A stretch of DNA of 64,000 bases, from the NCBI GenBank assembly GCA_032622095.1, contig CP136063.1, forward strand, positions 269,011,426-269,075,425, written 5' to 3'. The position numbers were made by a program, and so were the translations under genes. Source of the DNA: Siphonodentalium dalli (lineage: Eukaryota > Mollusca > Scaphopoda > Gadilida > Siphonodentaliidae). Positions 51,645 to 59,805 of this stretch are shown here, one piece after another. How positions within the stretch are numbered: the stretch's first letter is position 1; every line of letters starts with the position of its first letter. The notes under the pieces were generated by a model. It saw only the letters and a program-made list of their open reading frames with translations. It did not search any database and was not told the origin of the DNA.

Positions 51645-53218
51645 GGAATCCTCTCATTGAGGCCACATGTGAGAGGAAATTTAGTATCAACATTGTGGGG
51701 AACCCCAGCTCGTGTTTAGTTAGAATAGGTAAAAATAAATATCGCTCATTAGTGGATAGTGGAGCGGAAGTATCATTGATTCACAAACGCGTCTATGACG
51801 CATTACAGTTCCGACCAAAACTAACTAGGGAACACATCAACCTTAGCTCCGTGAATGGGAAGTCACTGGGTGTACTTGGTAGCGTGGAACTGACCTTCAG
51901 AATGGCGAAACTAAAATTAACCCATAAATTTTATGTGGCGAATGATATGACCCGGAATATGATCTTGGGGAGGGATTGGTTGACCTCTCGGGGGGTCAGA
52001 CTATATTATGATCTGGGATGCCTCAAGGTCAGTGACGTGTACGTCCCCTTGGAATCGGACGCGCACATAGCTTCCCTGCCGAGATTGACCAGCAAGGTTA
52101 GCTTAAAGCCCCAAACATCAACTTTATGTATGGGAAAATCAAAAAACTTAGCTTCTCTTCACAAGTCGACATTAGTAGAGGTGGCCCAAATCGAGAAAGG
52201 TTACCTAGCATCAAAACCCGGTTTGGAGGTAAGGAAGTCGATTTCGGAACTAGGTAAAAGACATCAAGTCCCATTGCTACTTGTGAACAACACTAATAAA
52301 ACCGTTTATCTACGGCGCGGCAGTGTAGTTGGAAAATCAGTCACGTATGGACGAAGACGCAATCGTGCTGGGAAAGGTTATTATCAAATAACATTACAGC
52401 AAGAGCCTAAATCATTTATGATGGTACACAAACACGTGAAACAGGCGAAACGCCAACAAGCAGCAAAATTTAACAAAAAGGCCACAGACACCAAATTCGA
52501 GATTGGCGAGGCCGTCTATGTTAAGAATCATTTGCGAAAAAGCAAACTTGAAAGTAAATGGAAACCCTACTTCCGCATAACCAAGCAAATAACGCCCGTT
52601 ACTTTCGAGTTAAGGAATCAATTGACTGGGAAAGTCACACAATCCCACGCTGAACATATGCGCAAGGCCAACCTTGAATGGGAAATCCCCAAAACTGACA
52701 ACAACAAGCGTGCTCAAACGTATGTTGTTCCCCCTGAAGACGAAGATAGCGACGTTCCTGCCCCTAACCCTGTGGGTGGGTCTTCTGGCGATGAAACAGA
52801 ACCATTACCAGATGATGTAATCGCTCGATATCGGAGACAATGTTCGGACTCCGATGACGAAGATGTCCCTTTAAGCGAGCTTAAGATGCGCTTACAGCGT
52901 AGAAAAACGCGACTCGCGCGCTCAGAGCCGCTACAAAACCCTGACTCGTCAATGGACGAGAGACCAGAGCCGAGTGCCAAGGCACGACGCGCTCCAGCGC
53001 CTCGTCGACACGGGCGCAAAGTAACAAAGATGTTTACGAGTGATGACAGCTCAGAGGATGAGTTAATGGAAGTGGCCGCCATTGAACAAACCCCTCGTGA
53101 ATGTAAGCCCGTACCGGCCCCACGCAAGTGTAAGCAGCTCATGAATGGAGCGCTTAGTGACGTGAGAACCAAGCAATCAGTTAAAAACCTATTGTACACA
53201 ATAGCAGCAGTAATGTAA
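51644..53218 (+). CDS. pol: Truncated Pol: aspartic protease fused to integrase C-terminal domain
   Basis: Remnant polyprotein in the -1 frame relative to gag, with no ATG before the protease, as expected for a frameshift product; the frame is open upstream past the gag stop. The protease has the active-site triad VDSGAEVSLI (Asp codon at 51755-51757) and the flap-distal motif ILGRDWL. A linker of the type found between protease and reverse transcriptase follows (LLLVNNTNKTVYLRRGSVVG, near 52,270-52,335). The next recognisable sequence is already the end of integrase: KQAKRQQAAKFNKK, FEIGEAVYVKN and KWKPYFRITKQITPVTFELR (about 52,440-52,640), the GPY/F-type domain. Reverse transcriptase, RNase H and the integrase zinc finger and DDE core are missing, removed by an in-frame deletion between about 52,335 and 52,430. 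The last about 170 residues are acidic, Ser/Asp/Glu-rich with basic patches. The product could still process Gag but not copy or integrate. Confidence 0.85.
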   Translation, partial: RNPLIEATCERKFSINIVGNPSSCLVRIGKNKYRSLVDSGAEVSLIHKRVYDALQFRPKLTREHINLSSVNGKSLGVLGSVELTFRMAKLKLTHKFYVANDMTRNMILGRDWLTSRGVRLYYDLGCLKVSDVYVPLESDAHIASLPRLTSKVSLKPQTSTLCMGKSKNLASLHKSTLVEVAQIEKGYLASKPGLEVRKSISELGKRHQVPLLLVNNTNKTVYLRRGSVVGKSVTYGRRRNRAGKGYYQITLQQEPKSFMMVHKHVKQAKRQQAAKFNKKATDTKFEIGEAVYVKNHLRKSKLESKWKPYFRITKQITPVTFELRNQLTGKVTQSHAEHMRKANLEWEIPKTDNNKRAQTYVVPPEDEDSDVPAPNPVGGSSGDETEPLPDDVIARYRRQCSDSDDEDVPLSELKMRLQRRKTRLARSEPLQNPDSSMDERPEPSAKARRAPAPRRHGRKVTKMFTSDDSSEDELMEVAAIEQTPRECKPVPAPRKCKQLMNGALSDVRTKQSVKNLLYTIAAVM

Positions 53219-54370
53219 ATAATAATGAAACGCCCGAACTATTTATCTGGATTTCATTTCGGAATGAATGAGACCCCACTTTTAACTGTCTTATTGATGA
53301 CTGATGAGTCTAACCTGGCTTCGTAAATGTTGAAAATAGTTAGCCCGACGCCCCAGACCGAATCACGAATAAATAGTCATGTTCGGATCAATGACAGGTC
53401 GCGCGCCCCATGAAACCCGGCACGTGCTCGTTGCGACTCAATAGCTAAACCTTTAAACTTTACAATCACGCGCCGAGAGATAACGAGCGCCACGGCGACG
53501 TGCACACCGCCACCCGTAGGGTTACTACGTTTAAGCGAATCCCGCACAAATCAAGCGCGATCGAAAATATTCGCACGACTGACTTAGTGAACGAAAAAGT
53601 ATTGCCCCAAGGAATGGTAGAGATGGCCATGATAGTATTTTGCACTAGTAACAACTACAGTAGTAATTTTCATTATCTTGACCCACCGATTCTGGTGGAA
53701 ATTTGTTAAACATCAGTTGCCAAGGTTAGCCATTGTGTATGATAAGCAGTTAGACCAGCGACCTGAGGATATCCCGAATGCCGTGTTCAAAGAGCCCATA
53801 GACGAAACAATGGAGACGGATGCACCAAAGCCGTCTGCGTTATTCCGGGACAACACTCAGGAACGCCTACATGTATATCCAATTATAGCCGTCAGAGGCT
53901 GACCACATCTGTGGCGGATTTGGATTAGTATTAATTATGTATCGTATATTAATGTATTCCGAATTTCCTCCGTAATTATTGTTGCGCGGATATCAGAATC
54001 ATTTGCATGTATATAGACATTTATGCATTTCATATATTTCAAATATTAATTGTTGCATAACGATGTCCAGGGTATTATAGTTGGATAATCATCAAAATGA
54101 TTATAGCAAGCGTTGAATAGGGACTATAAATCCCGACATTCAGTCATACGTTTTGATGATTGAAATCAATCACCCCGACTTATCTTGTGTTTAACTGTTC
54201 GTCAACCAATCCATCTATATAATTAGTTGTAAATTCCATTTTCGTATTGGGCCGATCTGACGACCCTCAAGCGATACCGATAAATTGGAAAAGTAACCAT
54301 TGTGTATACTGACTGTGTCATTTGTTCTCAAACCTCACACAAATATCCGTTTGAGTATTACAGGCTGAAC
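53219..54370 (+). other. Region between pol and the 3' ORF of the LTR element
   Basis: About 1.15 kb with only short frames: 53,500-53,709 (69 codons) and an overlapping 53,678-53,902 (74 codons, includes PEDIPNAVFKEPIDETMETD). Neither has a recognised domain. They may be remnants of an upstream exon for the 3' ORF or of sequence lost in the deletion. About 53,910-54,300 is AT-rich with no frame. Confidence 0.4.
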
Positions 54371-54892
54371 ATGGCGGTGGAACAAGGGTCGACCAGTTGT
54401 CAGAACCTACCCCCATACTCGGACATTGAGGACGAAGATACCTCGACATCCGATGATGACGATATGACACCCAATTCAGATGCACGACCATCCACCAGCA
54501 GGCGGCCGCATGAAAGCTACCTCGACATGATGCCGTGCATGCAGTCACCCACATCCTACAACCAGCCATGGGTACAGCCTTACACCGAGCATAGACGATA
54601 TTACGCGATGCAGTCACCTCCCCCGCCTTACAGCCCGCCCAGAGAATCGGAAGATGCACTCATCGACATCGACCCCGATTGGTACTACTTCACGGACGAA
54701 CGCCGACAGCCGATCCAGACTCGCCAGCGAACCTACGCTAGAGCACGACAGCAGCCGTACCAACGACACCGGCGGACATACGAACAACGGAGGCCTCTCA
54801 TTCACCGATGCCGCTGTTGCGAACTACTCCGACGAATCATCAACCTGCTGCGCAGCGACGAATTGGACTTGCGATTTCAAGATCAACTTTAA
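54371..54892 (+). CDS. Unrecognised 3' ORF of the LTR element with a PPPY motif
   Basis: 173 residues from ATG 54371, which has a strong context (A at -3, G at +4); an in-frame GTG lies upstream at 54302. It occupies the place where envelope or accessory genes sit, directly before the polypurine tract. The N-terminal third is acidic (SDIEDEDTSTSDDDD), the middle is proline/tyrosine-rich with PPPPYSPP (a PPxY late-domain type motif), and the C-terminus is Arg/Gln-rich with a Cys cluster (HRCRCCELLRRIINLL). I see no signal peptide and no membrane segment, so it does not look like an envelope protein. PPxY motifs recruit NEDD4-family ubiquitin ligases in known systems; a release or trafficking role here is only a guess. 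It is the longest open frame in the 1.7 kb after pol and its base composition is more GC-rich than its flanks, which supports selection for coding. I know no close family. Confidence 0.6.
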   Translation: MAVEQGSTSCQNLPPYSDIEDEDTSTSDDDDMTPNSDARPSTSRRPHESYLDMMPCMQSPTSYNQPWVQPYTEHRRYYAMQSPPPPYSPPRESEDALIDIDPDWYYFTDERRQPIQTRQRTYARARQQPYQRHRRTYEQRRPLIHRCRCCELLRRIINLLRSDELDLRFQDQL

Positions 54893-54895
54893 ATC

Positions 54896-54910
54896 GAAAA
54901 AGTGAAGGAG
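54896..54910 (+). promoter_or_regulatory. Polypurine tract of the LTR element
   Basis: GAAAAAGTGAAGGAG, interrupted by one T, ends three bases before the 3' LTR (TGTGCCAA at 54914). Position and composition fit the plus-strand primer site. Confidence 0.6.
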
Positions 54911-54913
54911 TAA

Positions 54914-55665
54914 TGTGCCAAGACAACCCCAGGGACATAACTTTCAACCCGGGAAGAATACAGGCAATCTCTTAGTCGCGGGAGCCGCTAGTTTACCACA
55001 CATACTAGCGCCCCTGCTGACCACATCAACATTGCGAAATACTGGACATCAAAACGAATATGCAGTAACCAGGCCGATACATACATAGTAAGACAGCTGT
55101 GAAGTAAACATAACGGTCTTGAGGATTAGCAAGAACAGATGTCTCGCCTAGAAAAGATACCGAAACCAGAAGAGTTAATAGGACCCATGGGGAGATGACG
55201 ATAACTCAATTACCCTAAGTACGTCTGAAACGGACGCGCCGTGAAGATACACATGGCCGTCATTAGCGGCCTCTGTATTTAGTAAGAAGGAAGCCGACAC
55301 CAACAACCAGTTCTATCTGAGCACACAGCGAGTATCAAGAAGCCTCGGACGCACAGAAGAGCAGTGTGGAGCAATGGACAGAAATACAAGGTAAACATTA
55401 TGCTCTTGTATTTCTAACAACGTCCCACTGATGCGCCGACGGAAGAAGAAGAGCAGACGACAGGAAGACAAACTCAACCGGAACTCAACCGAGTAGAAGA
55501 CGAGCAGACACACCCAACCTATGAAGACGGAAGAAGACCCTAAACCAAGCAGACGACAGGAAGAGAAACCCAGATGCCGATGATTGAATATTATTGACTT
55601 TGTTGTATATAAATAATCAAACCGTTCTGATAGCCTTAAGAGTTATATGTACCCGTATTGGCACA
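54914..55665 (+). repeat. 3' LTR
   Basis: 752 bp, the same termini as the 5' LTR, offset 5,240 bp, six substitutions and no indels by eye. Confidence 0.92.
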
Positions 55666-55669
55666 ACAA
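55666..55669 (+). repeat. Target site duplication ACAA, right copy
   Basis: Matches the four bases preceding the 5' LTR. Sequence beyond it continues the LINE reading frame. Confidence 0.8.
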
Positions 55670-56460
55670 ATGAAAATGATCCAATCAACCCTGAAACAAA
55701 ATATTTTCAATCCAGTACAGTAAACAAAACAAATTATACTGGCCTGCCCATATCCCAGATGATAATGCAGTCAAGAGAAATACTATACGAGACTGGAAAT
55801 AATCTAGAAAATGACCAACATTTTGACCCTTTAAACAATAAAAATCCCACCGATTCAGAGTGTATACATGTTGGTATTACAGAAACGTGCCCATATGAAT
55901 TGAAATGCTCCCACGTTTTGGCACCACACAATATTTTGAATACAAATTACCCAGAAAAACAAGTGTATGATAATGAAATGTTACCCATGTGTGATCTCCA
56001 GGTTCAAGCAATAAACACGCCGAAATACGAACACAATAACGACGAAACTTTTTCTCTGTACAAATTTATACCGGCCGAAAACAATGAGTCCCTTGAATCC
56101 AAAGCGACGTGGTCTCCAACAGGCCCAATTGGAAAACCATCCAACGGGGAATACCCGCCGACTAAATAGATAGCCGAAAAAATAGGTCACTGGCAATTAT
56201 TAGTAAACAGTCGCGTCATACTGGTGACCACATTTGTCCTACTTCGGAAACCCATAGTACAATCGAAGCAAGTCAATTATTTACAACAGCAGCTAATCTG
56301 TCTACTCAGGGACACGCGCCAATGACTGCCGAATATTGTAATCAGATGACGATCGGCCTTACACCCGATCGATTACCGGCTAATACCATTGCAAGTAGAG
56401 ACAAGAAAACCATAGTCAGAAATGGTAACGCCACCAAGATCGTATTATTAGCCATAAATA
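55670..56460 (+). pseudogene. LINE ORF2 N-terminal region, 3' side of the LTR insertion
   Basis: The LINE frame resumes here and runs to a TAG at 56167. It then stays open in another frame from about 56,166 to beyond 56,440, implying one small indel near 56,160. The segment around PISQMIMQSREILYE resembles NLSQILCETRRILDQ near the start of the second LINE ORF2 at 59,835. About 230 residues later ATKIVLLAINI stands where the second LINE has LKILALNVCGL, the first endonuclease strand. This is therefore the poorly conserved N-terminal extension of ORF2. The endonuclease itself is absent: after about 56,460 the sequence is a repeat that recurs near 57,718, so the LINE is cut off here. Confidence 0.55.
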
Positions 56461-56911
56461 TAAATCATAATATAAAATATATTGGTTACATGAATGGACC
56501 GCCTCAGAATTCCGTTAAGATAAGTAATTCTTCAAATTATTACAATGAACTACGGCTTATAAATTACTGCAGGTTTCTCATTCGCCACACCAGAATGCTT
56601 CTAAATGCGGATCAAAGCTAAGAGTGCGTGGCACAGCCATTGTTCATAGACATTTTACAGATAGCGAGAATGATGCATGCTGGGAACGAAAGCATCCACA
56701 GCAAAGCCATGTGCTTACGGAGGCATGCGTTTATTATAGGGGATTTATGGTGGGCCTATAAAACTAATTATAACTTTGTTATCTGTCATAGTTTATGCGT
56801 GAAATTTTAAACATATATACCTGGACATCTACCCCTTCCAGAATGTTGAAAAACATTTTCAGTTGCTCATCGTATTTTTATAGACGAAATAGTCCGAAAT
56901 TCCAGAAAATT
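56461..56911. other. Non-coding sequence beginning with a duplicated segment
   Basis: About 56,465-56,525 (AATATAAAATATATTGGTT … CTCAGAATTCCGTTAA) recurs at about 57,718-57,775, on the far side of the palindrome. The remainder holds no recognised feature. Confidence 0.5.
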
Positions 56912-57609
56912 GCGCTAACTGCTCAATGTTTTAATGTGTTACAAAACGTCTGATAAAAATAGTTCTATCGGGAATATTCACACCATTTTTTTTCAGAGAA
57001 CATAGTGTAAATATAGTCCTATCGGGATATCGTAAAGGAGATTAATTAAACCCCTCAGACTGCCGAAATTAAATTCGCTTTTTCGTGTCCCGCGGAAATG
57101 AAACTTGTCTGTCCATTGATGACGTTATTTATTTGACATAGTATTTTTTTCTTCTGTTGTATTTGAACACTTGTTGCACGCGCAGGCTGCACGATCATAA
57201 TAACTTCAACCGATAAGCGCCGACTGATACCCGCGCAACAGTTTGTCTCAAATAAATTGTTATCAAAACGCAGGTTTATGGCCGCGGACATAAGCCGATT
57301 AAGTGTAATGTAATTTATCCATGAACTTGACTGAAAAATTGTGATTCTATCACCATTAGCCACGAAAATGGGACCTCTAAACAGGCAAGTTTGATTTTCG
57401 GGGGACACGAACAAGCGAATTTATTGTCGGCAGTTTCGGCAGTCTGAGGGTTAATTAATCCCGAATTAAACGGAACTACTTTACGATAGTCCGATAGGAC
57501 TATGTTTACTCTATGCATGTTCTCTGAAAAAATAGTGTGAATATTCCCGATAGAACTCTTTTTATCAGACGTTGTGTAACACCTTAAAACATTGAGCAGT
57601 TATAGCGCA
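56912..57609. mobile_element. About 700-bp palindromic element with long inverted arms
   Basis: The left arm (about 56,912-57,115) and right arm (about 57,378-57,609) are reverse complements at good identity. Matching landmarks: GCGCTAACTGCTCAATG with CATTGAGCAGTTATAGCGC, CGTCTGATAAAAA, CTATCGGGAATATTCACAC, TTCAGAGAACAT, AGTCCTATCGG, CCCTCAGACTGCCGAAA and AAATTCGCTT-TTCGTGTCCC. The right arm has a short internal duplication (CGGCAGTTTCGGCAG). The loop is about 260 bp. It resembles a long-TIR MITE or foldback element, with no clear target duplication and no transposase. Confidence 0.7.
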
Positions 57610-58012
57610 AACCGAAATGTGTTGTCTTGCAAGATATCCCACCGCTTTAGCTAAATTTACCTTCCTACAATATCCATAAAGAGGATCATATATTATATAC
57701 CCACGGTTTTAATTATAGAATATAAAATATATTGGTTTCGCGAATGACCAACTCAGAATTCCGTTAAAATAACAATAACAACCAGCGCCTATAACGAACC
57801 GTTTTACTGGACTTGGCCTACTGGTCGCGTAGTTCCGACTTTTAAATAAACGGAATTTCCAACTCTATAAATAAAAGCCCCACAATGCATTCGCCCTGTC
57901 CACCACGCAATATCAAAATCTCAGCAGCTAGATACACCACAGGTGGCGTAATAAATGCTCTTTATTATTTCCATATCAGGAATACAGTAACAAACAAGAC
58001 AGCAGTAAAATA
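57610..58012. other. Non-coding stretch with short duplicated segments
   Basis: Contains the second copy of the 56,465 segment (about 57,718-57,775). It also holds a segment at about 57,885-57,957 (ATTCGCCCTGT … CACAGGTGGCGTAATAA) that recurs at about 59,738-59,805, immediately before the second LINE. No gene. Confidence 0.5.
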
Positions 58013-58300
58013 AATGGGGACAAAAAGTTAGTGTAATCATGTATGAAATTTCCAACTGTTAAAATTCTTTATAACAGTTGTGACTCCCACCCCCCCCCCC
58101 CCCAAAATACCTCCATCATTCGATCCCCGTCCCCATCATAATGGGGACAATAATTACTAGTTGGGATACCAGGCAATGGTAACCATGTATTTTAACCTTT
58201 ATGTTGTAGTGTAATAATGTATGAAATTTCCAACTACATGTGCATTAACTTTTTTTTACAAAAGTTGTGAATCATACACACTCAAAATCTAACTTCCACC
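58013..58300 (+). repeat. Tandem duplication with poly-C tract
   Basis: TAATGTATGAAATTTCCAAC followed by a T-rich stretch, AGTTGTGA and a CCACCCCC tract occurs at about 58,031-58,103 and again at about 58,210-58,305. The first copy ends in a C14 run (58,090-58,103). GTCCCCATCATAATGGGGAC at about 58,130 is a perfect small palindrome. Confidence 0.65.
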
Positions 58301-59212
58301 CCCACCCCACTACACTGTCCCTTCCACTTAAAAACATTCTGGAGATCAAGTTGGCCACAGGTGTTCAGTTATTATACCCCACGTGTCTTGGACTGTTGCC
58401 AAATTCACAGTGCTCCATTAGAGGGCCTGCTTGGACTGTTGCCAAATTCACAATGTTAACTGCAGAGAGGTTGTATGTTATTGGAGACGTTCTAATATGA
58501 CAATAGGCTGGCCTAATTAACGAACCATGCACAGCTAAATACACACATGCAACTTTTAATCTTCAAATAGATACAATTGTCGGCCTCCAAAATTCAATAT
58601 ACTTTCTTATATACAAACAAACATTGAACTCATACCATTGTTTCACTTAACCAAAATAGCGAATTTCCCCAAAAGAACGCATATAGACTGCGCATGCGCA
58701 ATTATATTAAAATACCCACAATACACTTCACGAGGCTCTCAATGGGTTATAATATTTGTTTTCCAAATTTGTTTTATCTTCAACTAAAAACAAATAGTCT
58801 ATCGAAATAACTTTCAAATTAATATTACACGTTTCTATAAATAAGCAAATTAGTATATATAAACAAAGCGTATTTCATTAATATTTGACTACAAAAAATA
58901 CTCGGAACACAACTGTAAATAAACTAACTTGAGACTCTCAGTCACTCACACCGTCACAGTCTCACTCAGTCTCACTATCGAGCTGACACTCAGAACAGCA
59001 TCCGAAGCCGGAAATTTGGAAATTCGCCATTTTTCTTCAAACAATTTTATTCTTTACAAAATACAAATTATCGGGTTAACATAAAACCATTCAAAAATTG
59101 AAACAAACTTAAATAATAAATAAATTAAACCATAAACTCTTACCATAATTACAGAAAATAAAAGATGGCCGTTACTACAAAAAAAACAGACATGCGCACT
59201 CCAATTAAAATT
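58301..59212. other. Non-coding stretch, nothing recognised
   Basis: AT-rich. CTTGGACTGTTGCCAAATTCACA is duplicated in tandem at about 58,387 and 58,431. A low-complexity CTCACTCAGTCTCAC stretch lies near 58,930-58,990. No domain-bearing frame. Confidence 0.5.
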
Positions 59213-59734
59213 ACCCATAATTCAGTTCACTACACCAGGGGCTCCCAACAGGTTATACAATATTTTCAGGCTATCAGATTATTTATATTTTCGACTTTAA
59301 GTTTACAATTTGAGCCTGTCCTCACTCTATCGATACGATTTATCATAAACATATTATACACCAGTGGCGTTAACTTTACAACTTCGGCATCTACGTGATT
59401 ATATCGGTACGATTCAGTAAGGTACAAACAATCTCCATAAAATACCCACAATTCAGTTCACTACATGCAGGGGCTCCCAATAGGTTATTCCCATTTATTA
59501 TGGGCTCCCAATAGGTTATACAATATTTTCAGGCTATCAGATTATTTATATTTTCAACAACATATTATTACACCGGTGACTTTAAGTTTACAATTTGAGC
59601 CTGTCCTGACTCTATCGATAGGATTTATCATATTTTCATAAACGTATTATACACCGCTGGCGTTAACTTTACAATTTCGGCATCTACGTGATTATATCGG
59701 TACGATTGAGTAAGGTACAAACAATCTCCAAGAA
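59213..59734 (+). repeat. Tandem duplication of about 235-285 bp
   Basis: Copy 1 is about 59,213-59,445 and copy 2 about 59,446-59,734. Both contain CAGTTCACTACA, GGGGCTCCCAA-AGGTTAT, TATTTTCAGGCTATCAGATT, TTTACAATTTGAGCCTGTCC, GCGTTAACTTTACAA and GGCATCTACGTGATTATATC. Copy 2 has an inner duplication of GGGCTCCCAATAGGTTAT. Confidence 0.8.
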
Positions 59735-59805
59735 TACATTCGCCCTGTACTCCATGCGATATAAAAAAAACAAATGCTAGAAACACCACACTAGGTGGCG
59801 TAATA
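59735..59805 (+). repeat. Second copy of the ATTCGCCCTGT…GGTGGCGTAATAA segment
   Basis: About 70 bp shared with 57,885-57,957. Similarity ends exactly where the second LINE frame begins, so this marks the LINE 5' boundary or its target sequence. Confidence 0.5.

Larger units (their letters stand above)
49674..55665 (+). mobile_element. Ty3/gypsy-type LTR retrotransposon, deletion derivative (5,992 bp)
   Basis: The order is 5' LTR, primer-binding site, gag, truncated pol, an extra ORF, polypurine tract and 3' LTR. Both LTRs are 752 bp with perfect 8-bp inverted ends TGTGCCAA/TTGGCACA, and the element is flanked by ACAA. LTRs differ at six positions by my count (5' LTR coordinates 49773, 49833, 49871, 49883, 49891 and 50113), about 0.8%, so the insertion is young. 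Protease and integrase C-terminus are present, but reverse transcriptase, RNase H and the integrase catalytic core are absent, so it cannot move without a helper. Gypsy rather than BEL or copia is inferred from the protease-first order and the integrase C-terminal domain type. Confidence 0.9.

Noticed and set aside
51630-51660. Canonical -1 slippery heptamer at the gag/pol overlap
   Set aside because: GCAAACAAC near the gag stop does not fit X XXY YYZ; the frameshift inference rests only on the overlapping -1 frame.
54371-54892. Envelope gene interpretation of the 3' ORF
   Set aside because: No signal peptide, no hydrophobic membrane segment and no furin-like site are visible; position alone is not enough.
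58267-59398. 77-codon plus-strand frames at 58,267 and 59,165
   Set aside because: They lie in local duplications, have no domain, and are of a length expected by chance.
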